This document shows positions 47,661 through 59,643 of a stretch of 64,000 nt of DNA, piece by piece. The translations under genes were made by a program, and so were the position numbers. Origin of the DNA: Guyanagaster necrorhizus (taxonomy: Eukaryota > Basidiomycota > Agaricomycetes > Agaricales > Physalacriaceae); assembly GCF_019112545.1 (NCBI RefSeq), contig NW_025064880.1, forward strand, positions 124,001-188,000, in the 5' to 3' direction. Under the pieces are notes generated by a model. That model was not told the origin of the DNA. It saw only the letters and a program-made list of their open reading frames with translations, and ran no database searches. Within the stretch, counting starts at the first letter, position 1. Every line of letters begins with the position of its first letter.

Positions 47661-50600
47661 ATGTATGGGGAGTCTAAGCGCAAACCGTCTGGGTCGTCAA
47701 CACATTCCGGAGCTCACTCCCCTACGAATCCCTCGACAAACGTTTGTTACGAGGCTTCACTGTACTCTTGTGGCACTCATTCTTCATACTAGCTGGCCCC
47801 GCCAAGGAAGATTACACCGACTACGAGTGGTAACATGTTAAGCGTTGGCATGGCTGGCGCCAATGCGTTCAAGGGACTTGTCAATAATTCAGGATGGCAG
47901 GTGAGTCCTTGGAAATTCACTTTCTCCGTTTTAGAATGGTTGATTTTGGGTTTTAGGTTTGGGATTCAGGAACTACCCCATCACGAAGAAATCCCTCGAT
48001 TTCGTCAGCCGCTAGTGGGAATGATCTCTCAGTGTCGCAGGGAGATCATAATTTTCGCGGTAACTTTGGGGAAGGGTGGCCAGCATCGCGGTCAACTAGC
48101 GGAGCTTGGGATGATGCTAACGGCGGGAGTCCTCAGAAAAAGGAATTCGCTCAACTGGTTAGTCATGTGTAACCTTCGGACTTTGTTTATACATGACCCG
48201 TCTGTAGCAGGAGCCGCCGTTGAATCTACATCATCCCAAGCAAAGGCAGTCACAATCGGCACCATTTTCGGGTCCAAGAATTGTATGTCGTAGCAAATAG
48301 CCTTTCTCCCTTCCTTTATCCTTTTTTTTTTTGCTCACTTACTTTCATCGCTGTCAGGACGACCGATCTTCTGGTTCGAAGAAAGGTCAAATTTCTCCTC
48401 AGCGGTACGACGGTACTTTGGGCAAAGATTCGAATTCTTCTCGATATGCTTCTGCGACATCGCCGACGAAAGCCTTCGTTGCAAGCAACTATTCTGCCCA
48501 ACCAAGTGCCCCCGCAGGGTTTGATTCTATGCAGAAGGCTTCAAGCGTAGATGATCTTTCATTAACTCTTCGTAGTATGGCTGTCGAAGATGACTTCACT
48601 GTGCAGACTCGACAGCTCGGTGGCCCCTCCCAACCTGCTCCTAGCCAGCTGAGAGGCCCAATAGCTATGCCTCAAGGCCGTGGACCTTATCCCTCGTTCC
48701 CTCAGCCTGACTACAGCGGCTTCTATCCTAATGCGGCCGGTAGAGACTCGTTTGTCGAATATCCTTATGCATACGGAGCTGCTCCATCAGATCCGTCGCT
48801 GTATGCTTCCCCACATTTGGCGAACACTGCTCCCACGATTTTTCCTGGGCACCAGGCCTTCAATGGCATGGCTGATATTCGCCAGCAATCCGCGATGTTC
48901 TATGACTACTCTGTGAACCGCCCGCCCGGGTCCCATTTCTATTATCCGGCTCCCCAAGCTATGATGTACCCTCCCGCCCATTCTCCTATGATACCCCCGC
49001 AAGTTCCCAATAATAATCCGGAAACGTCGAATGAGAAGAAACGTGAACTATCTGTCTGTATTTTGTTTTGTCATGTTGGGACTGGCGACTGACTTCTATT
49101 CACAGTACACTATTCAACAGCATTTAGCGTCGCAGACCATTATGTACGCTCCTGTTCGGACAAGTCCTTCCCCTCATGCTCAACCATACGGTTCTGGTAT
49201 CGACTATAGTGCACAAGTGCCTCCAATGGTGGGCGGGAGTACAATCTACGGTCCTACTGCTCAGGCCATGTATCCCCATGGAATGCGCTTTGGCCGGCGT
49301 GACGGCGGTCATCCGGTCATGTCGTTGCGTAGTCCGGTATTGGATGAGTTCCGGTCAAACAAAACCCGTAAGTGGGAGCTGCGGGTAAGGCTTCTTCCAT
49401 AGAAACATGCGTTTTCTTAACTGACGATCACAGGATATCTATGGATATATTGTTGAGTTCAGTGGCGACCAGCATGGGTCGCGTTTCATACAACAGAAAT
49501 TAGAGACTGCCACTAGCGAAGAGAAGCAACTCGTTTTCGAAGAGATCGTACCAGCCAATATTTTACAACTAGTACAAGACGTCTTCGGTAATTATGTGAG
49601 CAGACGGTTTGTTTTGGTTGGCCCCCTTCCTGACTGACGGGGGATGTTTCCAGGTTATTCAAAAACTATTCGAACATGGAACGCAAATGCAAAAGACGCT
49701 GCTCGCCAATACTATGGAGGGCCATATTCTTCATCTTTCGTTACAAATGTATGGTTGTAGAGTGGTTCAAAAGGTATACCTCCTTGATTTCCGTCGTGTC
49801 TCGCCCTGACTTGTTCTAGGCTATAGAATATATACCACCTGATCAACAGGCGACCTTCGTCAGAGAACTTGACGGCCATGTTTTAAAATGTGTCAGGGAC
49901 GCAAATGGGAACCATGTACGTTTAATCCGCACTTTGAAATTCTTGTGCTGATCATCCTTGTAGGTAATTCAAAAGCTGATCGAACGTGTGTCCCCGGACA
50001 AACTGGGCTTCGTGAGTTCGTTTAGGGGAAGTGTTCATGAGTTATCCACACATGCTTACGGCTGTCGTGTACTTCAACGCTGCCTTGAACACTTGCCTGA
50101 AGAATTTGCACGCCCATTGCTGGAGGAACTACACGACTACACCAACAATTTGATGCAGGATCAGTTCGGAGTACGTTGTCATTTTGTGTCCATCATCGCA
50201 GACTAACCGGCCTCGCGGGACAGAACTATGTTATCCAATTTGTATTGGATCACGGACAACCGCACGATAGGACTCAGGTGATAGCTAAACTACGAGGCCA
50301 GATGTTGCAGATGGCTCGGCACAAGTTTGCGTCAAATGTCTGCGAGAAAGCCCTTATCTGCGCAGATGCCGAAAGCCGACATGTCCTCATAGAGGAACTG
50401 ATGATGCCGAAGCAGGATGGCACGAATCCGGTCATGACGATGATGAAGGATCAATTTGCCAGTAAGTCGCATTTACGGTGACTGCGTGAAGACATGCCAC
50501 TCACGGCTTACCGGGCCTAGATTACGTCCTTCAACGTGCGCTGCAGGTTGCTGAAGGGGAGCAAAGAGAGGCATTAATAGGCATGGTTCGTCCACAGTTG

Positions 50601-50795
50601 ATGAACATGCGAAAATATTCTAGCGCGTATAATAAACATCTTAGTTCCAGTACGTTTAGGTTCTCCTGTTTTTTTCGCTCTAACTCTATCCTGACAGTCG
50701 AGAAATTACTTGATAAAACTCCTACTCAGTCTGGAGAGCCTACCATTATCCGTCCTGAAGTCATTCTTTCGGCCCGCACTCCCTCAACTCTATAA
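47661..50795 (+). CDS. Pumilio/Puf3-type RNA-binding protein
   Basis: Multi-exon gene for a PUF-repeat protein that binds 3' UTRs and promotes decay or represses translation. I place the start at 47661: [19 protein letters not shown], then an intron (about 47740-47790), then [13 protein letters not shown] running in frame into [18 protein letters not shown] long Ser/Gln/Pro-rich region follows. Eight PUF repeats occupy about 49430-50600, with base-contact triplets read as SR..Q (HGSRFIQQ), NY..Q (GNYVIQK), CR..Q (YGCRVVQ), NH..Q (GNHVIQ), CR..Q (YGCRVLQ), NY..Q (GNYVIQF), SN..E (ASNVCEK) and NY..Q (ANYVLQR). This is the PUM1/Puf3 code, predicting UGUAUAUA-type targets. The C-terminal tail ends at 50795. 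Confidence 0.93.
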
Positions 50796-51210
50796 TCTTC
50801 TTTCTATGGACACGCTCATTTAATTCTGTGATTGTCAACTCTGCTTTCTGCTTTGTATCTGTCTGCACCGTCTATTTCCATGTCACGCATCCTATCCTTT
50901 GCACATTCTGTTGGATATTTCTATTCTTATATTGTCGATAGTTTGGTTTTCTTGTTAGTTGTCGTATTTTAACTGGGCCATTTAGTCACGTACACAGTTA
51001 TAATTGTCAATTTTGAGTACTTGAGTCGTTGGATAGTTTCTTTTTGAACGCTTGGAATTGAAACCCAAAAGACGAGGTGACACGTCGTGGGTCCAACCAA
51101 AGCGGGCCAAATAGTACGTGGTTACGACCCTCCAAAGACTCCCAGTCGGCTTCCGTGTCGACCGCCTATACCGCCTAGGTAGCCCCCAATTTCCTCCATT
51201 TTGCTGCACA
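50796..51210. other. intergenic between PUF and SEC16
   Basis: 415 bp on the same strand as both neighbours. It should hold the PUF 3' UTR and the SEC16 promoter. T-rich sequence predominates at 50800-50960. Nothing else is recognisable. Confidence 0.5.
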
Positions 51211-54200
51211 ATGGAAGGTGCTGAAGCAGCAGCGTCGCTTTTTGGCTCGGACGATTCCCTAGACCCGTTTGCAACACTGGGAACAGAGTTGACCGAAACG
51301 AAAGTCACACAATCGGCAGAGCACCTGTTTGGTGTCAATGACACGTATACGTCTTCAGAACGCCTAGATACCGTTTTCGATGCGCCTGGGGAAGTAGGAA
51401 ATGCGTCAAACAAGACGGAACACCAGAGTGCATGGCCCGATACGGCACAGAATCAGCAGTACAACCCATCGCAGTCCCTTTATTCACGTGGTTCGACGTT
51501 TGGTGGTGCCGGACGTGAACAGGCTCATGGTCAGTTCGATGGGCCAGGAGAGAAGCAAGGACAGCAGCCAGGTATTGATTTCTTTGCATCGTACTCTTAT
51601 TTGGTCATTCACGCCGTCGAGTAGTTCATGATTACAGTGCCGCGGTAGAACGACGGGAACCTTTGTACGGCGTCTCGCATGATGCCTACTCGCCGCCAGT
51701 GAAGTCTATGGTTGCAACGACGCAGTCTAGTTATCCACATTATGCAGCATCTCCACCGGGCCCTTTGCATATTTACGATTCTCCAGCCTCTCCATCGACC
51801 ACCTCAGCATTTGACCCCCCTGTATCCTCATTCAGGGCTTCATATTCGTCGCATACACCAACTGCTGCTGCTCAGTACAATCCGACCGCATATTCATCAG
51901 CGACACCTGCTTTTTCTTCCTTCCCACCTACCAATCTACCTGCACGACCTACCTCACCCACAAAGCCAATTGAGAGGCCAAAGGTTTCCAACGCGTATGA
52001 CCCACCGTTTCCGATGACGAAAGCACGGCGAACTATGTCACGCGGGGCCAGCATACAAACCCATAACACGTTTACCTCGTCATCTCCTCCCCCTGCTCTG
52101 CCGCTGCCGCCACGCCGGACCACACCTCATAGCGCTTACAGTACACCGGCATGCTCTGACCTTCCTCCTCGTTCTTCTCACACTCCGGACACCGGCCCGC
52201 CTCCAAACATTCTGGGCCTCCCAAATTCTGTTCATGGGCACTCTAAGCCCTTTCAACTAGACACGCTTCCGGGGACAAGTGATAGTCACCAATACGCGCC
52301 TGCATCCTATGATAGCCCGCCCCGCAAAAATTGGTCGACTTCTCCTTATAGCAATCCTCTTAACTTTAACGAAGGCCTTCAAGAAGAAGACGTCGATCCC
52401 GAAGCGTACGCTGGCGCAAATGGTATGATAAGTCAGACAGAGGGCCTGGGTTGGAACTCCTCGTCACCATTCGAATTGACGCATAAATTAGACGCTCCCG
52501 TTTCACCTGTCTCAACTTCCTTCTCGTCTCCGCCTTCCTCTTCACAGTACTCAGGAGTTCGCGATGCAAATCATGCAAACGGGTTAAGGTCTTTTACCAT
52601 TCCCTCTACGCAATCATTGTCAGCAGATATCGGTCGCCGTGCTGAAACGAACGGGTTTCATGTTCCTCATTGGCAAGGTCAGCCTCTCAATACGACGAGT
52701 AGGACATCTTCTCCACTGGACAGCGTAAAATATCCTCCTGTTGCAGCGGAGTCTACCGTCGCCGATCCATATCGTCCTCTCTTTTCCGGTAGCACGGACT
52801 CGTCTTCATCTCCGTCTCCTGCTATCCTCGATTCCCCCATTGTAGCAGGAGGGGCCCCATCTATCAACCCCTACCTACCCCAGCCATCTGCTGGTTTACC
52901 TCAAACATCCTCTCCTGCCGTTAACAACGCATCGGGGGAGAAACCGCCTCCTGCTGATCTCCATCGTCCGAAGTCTTCTGCCACCATCTCAAGAGCATCA
53001 TCACCTATTGTCAATCTTCTGTCCACTCGGACCCCGCCTCCTGCCGACATGTACGTTCCTAAAAAGCGTTCCTCTACTGGTTATGGTAGTACGTACTCCT
53101 CGAGTCATGCTTTCAAGCCTCCTCCTCCGAGCCAAATCTATCTCGCGCCAGCTAAGCAAACACCACCACCGCCTTCTTTCCCCCGCGGGGAGCCGTTGAG
53201 GAGTCGCTCAATGTCCAATGGGTCTGCTCTATCATCGTCATCGACTGAGGCCGAAGATCCGTATGCCCCCGTACGTCATACTCGTGCGCAAACGAGCGAA
53301 ACGGATTATGGTTCAGCTATTTATCGTTATGATAATAATGAAATGCCTCAAACCTTAGGCGCGCCAGAGATGAAACCCCCAACACATACGCCATACGCAC
53401 CTTCACCTTCTTTGATGGGAACGAATGACCCGCTAGGTCGTTCGTCAGCTCGAATACCGGTATTCAGTTTTGGTTTCGGTGGCAACGTAGTCACTTGCTT
53501 CCATGGAGCAGCGATGCTTAACACTGGGTTCGATGTAGCTCTTTCTTCTCGCAATTCCACCGCTGTTGAAGTTCGACTTCTCCATAAAATCATTCCTGAA
53601 TCAGCTTTGGACACATCTGTATCCTTTCCAGGTCCTCTGTTCTCGGATCCTGGTAGTTCTACATCAGGATTAGTTCGGACAGGCGCCTCAAGCCAAGCGA
53701 AGACTCGAAAAGCCAAAGTCATCAAGTATCTTACGCATCGAGCCGAGGAAATGAAACAGGGCATTGGGTATCTTCATGCGAATAGCCCTGAAAGACGTCG
53801 AGCAGATGGAAAGCTTGTACTCGTGAGATTATTGAAGGTTATGGTTGAAAACGACGGTCGGATTTCAGGCTCGTAAGTGGTCCACAATAGTGAGTCTCCA
53901 ATTGGTACTCACGAACTTGGTAGCCCGCAAATTGACGCCGCTGTACGTTCCGCGTTGATACCTCGACAAGATCTGACTATCAGCGAATCCACGACTCCCT
54001 CGACGGTCGCCTCAGGGTTCACGCCAGCCTTGGAGTCCACAGCCATCTCTTCATACACTGGTCTATCTGTAACGTCAGTGGGCCGCAACGAGGATACCGT
54101 CTCCACATCCGTTCTTCGCTCCTCAGCGTTGGATAAGATGCAAGACTTCCTTCTTCGCGGAGAACGGAAAAAGGCATATCATTATGCCTTGGATGAGAAG

Positions 54201-56711
54201 TTATGGGCTCATGCTATGGTTATTGCCAGTGGGATAGACAAGGATGCATGGGAAGAAGTTGTCAATGAGTTCCTCAGGACCGAACTAGGTGTGAAAGAAG
54301 ACCCGTCTCGGAATAGTTTACAAGTCCGTGGCAATGAGGCTCTTCCACCGTCTGTCAATGGTCGGGAAGGTTTGCGAGCTGCATATAGGTTGTACTCTGG
54401 GCAAGGTGCTTCATCTGGTAAGTTGATTGGATTGGTGTAGCGCCATTAATCCTAATGGTTTAACAGTTCAGGAGATGATACCCCAAAACTTGCTCTCAAG
54501 AGCGACGGGACATGTGTCATTACCTGTGCCGGTGCTGCCTCAAATGACGCCCATGACACCCAACTTTACAGTTCCACAGGTGGCCGCCGGTAGTATTCCC
54601 ACCGATTGTCTCTCAAAGTGGGCTGAGACGGTCAGCATGATGCTGTCACCGTCAATAAATAGTGACACATCATCGGGACTGTTGGCCTTCGGTGATCACT
54701 TATTGGCTAACCAATGGGTTGAAGCTGCGCACGTCTGGTATGTCGAAGGCTTTGATGGTCGTCGCTATTTTGACGTGGCATTTCAGTTACCTACTTTCTT
54801 CACAAACCCTGCCTGCTGGTAGCACCGTTCTTCCGCCGATAGGCGGCATTGGACACCCTACGGCACGACTCATACTTGCAGGTTCACGTAGTCCCCAGGC
54901 GTGGCCGAATTTCCACAAAGATTCTGACCCCATAATATTTTCCGAGATTGTCGAGTTTGCGCTATCTTTGGCAACGCCGACCAAAGGCCAAGAACCTTTT
55001 GGTGGTTTGCCTCACCTTCAAGCGTACCGTTTTATCAGAGCTGCCTCTCTGGCTGAATTTGGCTATGTGCAACTTGCTAACAGGTAGAGTCCCCTTTTTT
55101 TGGTGCTGCCAGTTTGCTGATCTTCTTTTAATGAGGTATTGCGAAGCAATTTTGGCTAGCGTATCACGGTCTTCACCGTACTTCAACGAAACGCTTACAG
55201 AGCAGCTGAAGGGTTTATCTGATCGCATCGTCGGTGTGTCGCACGCGGATAAAGGTGGCTCGTGGATGAGCGGGAAACTGAGTAAACCAAGCCTGGATAC
55301 CATAGGCGGATGGCTAGAAGGGCGCTTCACTAAACTTGTTACTGGTGATGCCGAGGCCACAACAGCTACCGAAGAAGACGCGTCAAAAATTGATGACCGT
55401 AGCGGGCATACGGGACCATTCTCACAATACAGCTCCATCTCGTCTGCGGCTCCGTCTGCGGATCCGTCCCCCCATTCTTCCGTGGTCAATCTTCCTATTA
55501 CTCCAGGCCGCACTGGATCTGCGATGTCGACTCATGGATATCGGCCACCAGAACGGGCCGCTTCAGCCATGGACACAATTCGCCGAAAGCAATCACCTCC
55601 TATGCCGCGCATATCGTCTGCTTCCGCAACAACAACGATGTTTGCGCCATCTCACTCTTTCGGGCAAGCGCTCTCGGATTATAAGCCTCTTGATACTATG
55701 AACGAAGTCGATGTTGCGACACCTAAGCCATCGTTTGATGAGGCTGATGACGATCCGAGTGCACAAGAGGTTACTTGGTGGGGAGATGGTCTGTCTTCAC
55801 GGACACCAACGGCGACGAACTTCGTGAAATTGAACGATGCTGTTGTGACGTCGACGGACGGCTTTGTATCCCTCATGGACAACACCACGTTTTCACTTTC
55901 GTCCCCGCCAGCACCAGCTTCGCGTCCGCCTCATAAATTTTCCGAAGAGGAGGATGAAGAGGAAGATCTAGGGTTTGGAAACTCTAAGCCCAAGGACAAC
56001 AAGCCTTTCGACGACAAAAACACCGAATCTGAGGAGAAAAAAAGACAAAAGAGTGCTGCTCCTCAACAATCTGGCATGTGTCTTTATGGCTCACTCATGC
56101 TGTAGCACTAATTTTATTACAGACCCTAAGCCAGTTGCAAATTCGAGCAGTAGCAGCAGTGGATCTTGGTTTGGTCGATGGTGGAAACGAGGCGAAACTT
56201 CTGGACCTGTCAAAGCCAGTCTAGGAGAAGAAACGTCGTTTTATTACGACAAAGAGCTGAAACGATGGGTCAACAAAAAGGTTAGTGGTCTCTCTTTTTC
56301 ACAGAGTTTTTCTCACACTGTTATGCGTAGGCTGGTGCTGATGTAGCTGCTAAACCCGCCCCACCACCACCTCCGCCATCAAGGCCGGCGACGACATCAC
56401 CAGGCATGTACGCAGGCATGTCTACGTCTGGACCTTTGACCGATTCGATGAATGGGCGAACGCCCGTTCGGCCGGCGTCTGCCGTCGATTCTTCGACCGC
56501 ACCACCAAATCGACGAGCGCTTCCACGCGTTCGTTCGAACTTAGTACCTACTCCCGAACTCGAACCCGGACCTCCTACTCCTCCCAGTACTCGGCCTGAG
56601 CCTGGGCCGCCGCCGTCACCTATGCCAGGACGACCCAAGTCGCAAGGCTCGAAGCGACCTATTCGTAACCGCTATGTAGATGTGTTTTCGCATGAAGCTG
56701 CCCCCACATAG
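51211..56711 (+). CDS. SEC16: SEC16, ER exit site COPII scaffold
   Basis: Large multi-exon gene. Sec16 marks ER exit sites and organises COPII coat assembly with Sec12, Sar1 and Sec23/24. The start is MEGAEAAASLFGSDDS. A very long Pro/Ser/Tyr-rich disordered region follows (51660-53440). The central conserved domain opens with ARIPVFSFGFGGNVVTCFHG and continues through KAKVIKYLTHRAEEM, DGKLVLVRLLKVMVENDGRI, KMQDFLLRGERKKAYHYAL, DEKLWAHAMVIASGIDKDAW and LLAFGDHLLANQWVEAAHVC, the alpha-solenoid that pairs with Sec13. Downstream helices include YRFIRAASLAEFGYVQLANRY. The C-terminal part has SGSWFGRWWKR, FYYDKELKRWVNKKA and a proline-rich end, stopping at 56711. Exon borders in the middle of the solenoid are approximate. 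Confidence 0.93.
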
Positions 56712-57059
56712 GACGGTTGAGCTCATTAGACTAAAATCATTATTTTATTTAGGATTTTACTTAACACATCGTTTGGAATGAAATGTATTCCTATCGATAT
56801 GGAGACACTTTTCAGGATCATGAACGGAAGTAACACAGGGTTTCTTTGAGGGACGTCAGTCTGAGAAGACACCCCCACTTGAAGGGGCCTCAAGAGTCAT
56901 CGATGCATTAGTCGCGAGTCAAGCTTTTGTACTTGAGTACATCCTAAATCAGCGTTAGTGAGAAGGGCTCCACTATAGTACCCACTGTGCGCAATCCTAG
57001 TACTTCTACCGGTACCCAACCAGAGGCCAAGGGGACTTGGACGCGGCAAAAAAAGGGAT
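56712..57059. other. intergenic downstream of SEC16
   Basis: 348 bp with the SEC16 3' UTR. The sequence is T/A-rich at first. No gene is seen. Confidence 0.5.
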
Positions 57060-57205
57060 TTTTTAATATGCTTATAGGGTCTATAACCGCTGGATTGACA
57101 GCTTTTTATAGTTTTAGATTAATAAGTCTAGTACAATGCCCATAGCGAGATTCGAACTGGAGACCCCTAGCTCAAGTTGGCCACCGAGCCACACCTTGCA
57201 ATTAG
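57060..57205 (-). mobile_element. tRNA-derived SINE-like fragment
   Basis: On the minus strand there is a pol III-type box A (TGGCTCGGTGG, complement of 57181-57191) and, 43 nt in total span, a box B (GTTCGAATC, complement of 57149-57157). A D-arm-like hairpin GCTC...GAGC follows box A. A tRNA would have about 55 nt between these box ends, and the anticodon arm seems shortened, so this is not a functional tRNA. The downstream part (57140 to 57060, minus sense) is unrelated AT-rich sequence ending in a T-rich run, as expected for a SINE body. Confidence 0.45.
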
Positions 57206-57499
57206 ACAGAATCATTAACAGATGAGAATGCAACTAGTACTTCGAACAATATAGGGGCTGGGTTGAATTTCAATTTTACGCTCACGTGTCCGGAATTACG
57301 AACTAGCGATCGATCTATTACTGCAGACTGTTATGTCACTGTGCCTTTGCCATGTTCAAACTGTATCAACACCTAAAGAACATTCTGGTGTTTCTGTTTC
57401 TGTTCCATGCTCATTTGTACTGACTTTCGTGGAACAATTGTCTAGGTGGAAGAAATTGCAATGTCATGGTACTGAAGTCGATGCTCTCGTCACGTCACA

Positions 57500-57840
57500 G
57501 TGGCTCTGACACTCGCTGAAATTCGACGTGTCAATGACATTGTGAAGATCCCAGAAAACCAAAGCCGCCAGCTCGAAGAAATCGATAACGAATACAAAAC
57601 AGCCTTGGCTCCCATTTGCCGCGTTCCTCCCGGCCTTCTCATGGAGACTTTCTACGCTTTCAAGAATGGACACGAATTTTACGATGTCTTCGATATGAAC
57701 CATGGTCCCTGGGTTCTTCCCGGGTGCGCCGTAGGTGGCGACGTGTCTCAGTATCACTCTGCCCGAGTATCTGGGCCAAAATGTTGACCAAAGTACCGAA
57801 TGATGACCCTATTTCTGTGCTGATGACCACATTATTGTTT
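57500..57840 (+). pseudogene. F-box-like protein relic, frameshifted
   Basis: Part of the abundant Agaricomycete F-box-like family. One frame gives an N-terminal heptad stretch (LTLAEIRRVNDIV), then PICRVPPGLLMETFYAF and YDVFDMNHGPWVLP. A second frame, overlapping, carries the continuation VRRRWRRVSVSLCPSIWAKM, which in intact members follows directly after GPWVL. The switch of frame in the middle of a conserved block marks a frameshift. No start codon or continuation with leucine-rich repeats is convincing. Proteins of this family are usually predicted to be SCF substrate adaptors. Confidence 0.6.
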
Positions 57841-59640
57841 TTTGTGATCTGCGAACTCGACTTTTCTATCATAGATTCATTTCATCAGCATGTCAACCAG
57901 CACAGAACCTTTGGACGACATAGTATCACAATCGAAGCTATAGAGATCCGCCAATTTCAACGGTCTTCCATGGTTAATGGGACATCTTTTGTCTGTCCGC
58001 GGAAACGTTCCCAATCTCGAGGTATGTCATCAATTCGCGTCTTTGATAGTGCCACAACTTTCGACTTACTGAAGCTCCCACACACATTCTCGGCCACGCC
58101 TTTGTTCTTCACGCACCGCATGTCATATCCGAGAAGAAAGAAACAAAAGTGCAGATTACTGGGCTGCATCTGGAGATAGTGAGGATGAGGCGTGGCTGGC
58201 GTAAAGAACCTGAAGACGTAATGGAACAGTACATGGACAACTTGAAGGATTTGAGGGAAGAGAACTGACGGCTTCGTGCCCTGCTACGACGAGGGTATTA
58301 GAATCTAACACATTTTTGATTACCGCTCATGACTTTTCACATTATAACTTGCTAATGACGAACTGTTGTGATCAGGAATGCTGGTAAATACACGTAGAGT
58401 AAGAAATACAGTCAGTCTAGGAGCCAAATAGCGGTCACATATACGGCACAATTCCCTGCTACTATGAATGTGGGGCGTCACGTATGAATTGGATGTTGAC
58501 GCGTGGTGGAGTCAAACTTGACTTCCGACTTCCCGGGAAAAGGCATACTCTGCAGCAAAACCCCGAGGATGAAGAGTGCATAAACTCTTCCACCATGCAT
58601 ATGTTGGTGGAACATGAAGCGTGCCTGCATCGACCAAATCAACAACAGCTTTCGATAGACTGCGAAATGTTTCAAGAAGCGCTCAAAGAGCCACCCTAAC
58701 AGTATGAAAGCCTTGGCTGTCGTCAATTCGCGTGGGAGGCAAGATCAACGGTCCAGCCTCATTGGATCCTCGCCATCGGATGCTACGGCCGACTCGCACA
58801 CCTGGGTAAACACTAGACAATGAAGAGAGGTGGCTTACCTCGAGGCACCATGAACATCCTGCCAGTGCTCACGGTATAGTATGTCTGGTGTATTCTGACA
58901 TTAACAACACCTTCAATGACATAGAATATCTATGAATTTTCAATTGCGAGCAGCAGAAATAGATGAGATAGGGCGTACATAATCATTGTCCTTGGAGCTC
59001 TTCATGGGCTTCTGGCTGGAAACTTGGATGTCTAGCAGCGATGAAGTCTCCCTCATCGAACATCTTCTGAAACAAGCTCCCATCGATGGATTTGTTCAAT
59101 GACATGTCAACCATCTCGGCAGGAAATATGACACCTTGGAAAGCAAAGAGATGAGAAGAGTGAAATTCAAAATGAATTATGCAACTCACATCATTTTGCC
59201 TTGTACTTGCTACTGAAGACCATAACATCTGAAGCACAAAATCCTTCCTCTTGAGGGTGGTCATATACCGACAGCTTGATACTCTTCTGTGCATTCTTCT
59301 TCCTCCTTGAACTGAGAGCTAGTGGGATCAAAAGGCACAGATGAGCCTGCAATGGTAATGTTGCTATCACAAACAGAGGGCAACAAATTCTTTTTTTGGT
59401 GGAGGCCATTACAGAGGTGGTCCAGCAACATAGTTGCTTCCAACATGCAGCCAGTATTGTCGCCAGGGTTTGAAACCAAGCAGATATAGTTAGTATACCA
59501 TTTAAGAGAATTGATGAAACATCATCATGAGGAAATGTGCTTATGCACTGAGTGTGGGACTTGAGACTTGAAGCTCAGCCAGGATTCTCATTGTCTCTCT
59601 GCACAGTCCCCTATACTTACCTCACACTACCCAGCCTTTG
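57841..59640. other. no recognised gene; unassigned minus-strand ORF fragments
   Basis: About 1.8 kb of accessory sequence. The minus ORFs at 59479-59261, 59409-59191 and 59294-58983 are protein-like in composition (PGDNTGCMLEATMLLDHL, PAEMVDMSLNKSIDGSL) and could be remnants of one spliced or broken gene. I do not recognise them. The plus ORF at 58484-58699 has no motif. CpG dinucleotides are still present here, unlike in the stretch to the right. Confidence 0.35.
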
Positions 59641-59643
59641 TCA

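Noticed and set aside
54962..55513. 183-aa open frame on the minus strand
   Set aside because: It lies antisense to the SEC16 solenoid exons and shows no domain.
23211..56711. a secretory-pathway gene cluster (OST3, PIK1, KRE2-like pair, SEC16)
   Set aside because: These are interrupted by TOM40, kinesins, ELF1, PUF and others, on both strands. All are housekeeping genes, so functional clustering is not supported.
57140..57200. functional tRNA gene
   Set aside because: Box A and box B are present but the span is about 12 nt too short and the anticodon arm cannot be folded. It is better read as a SINE head or tRNA pseudogene.
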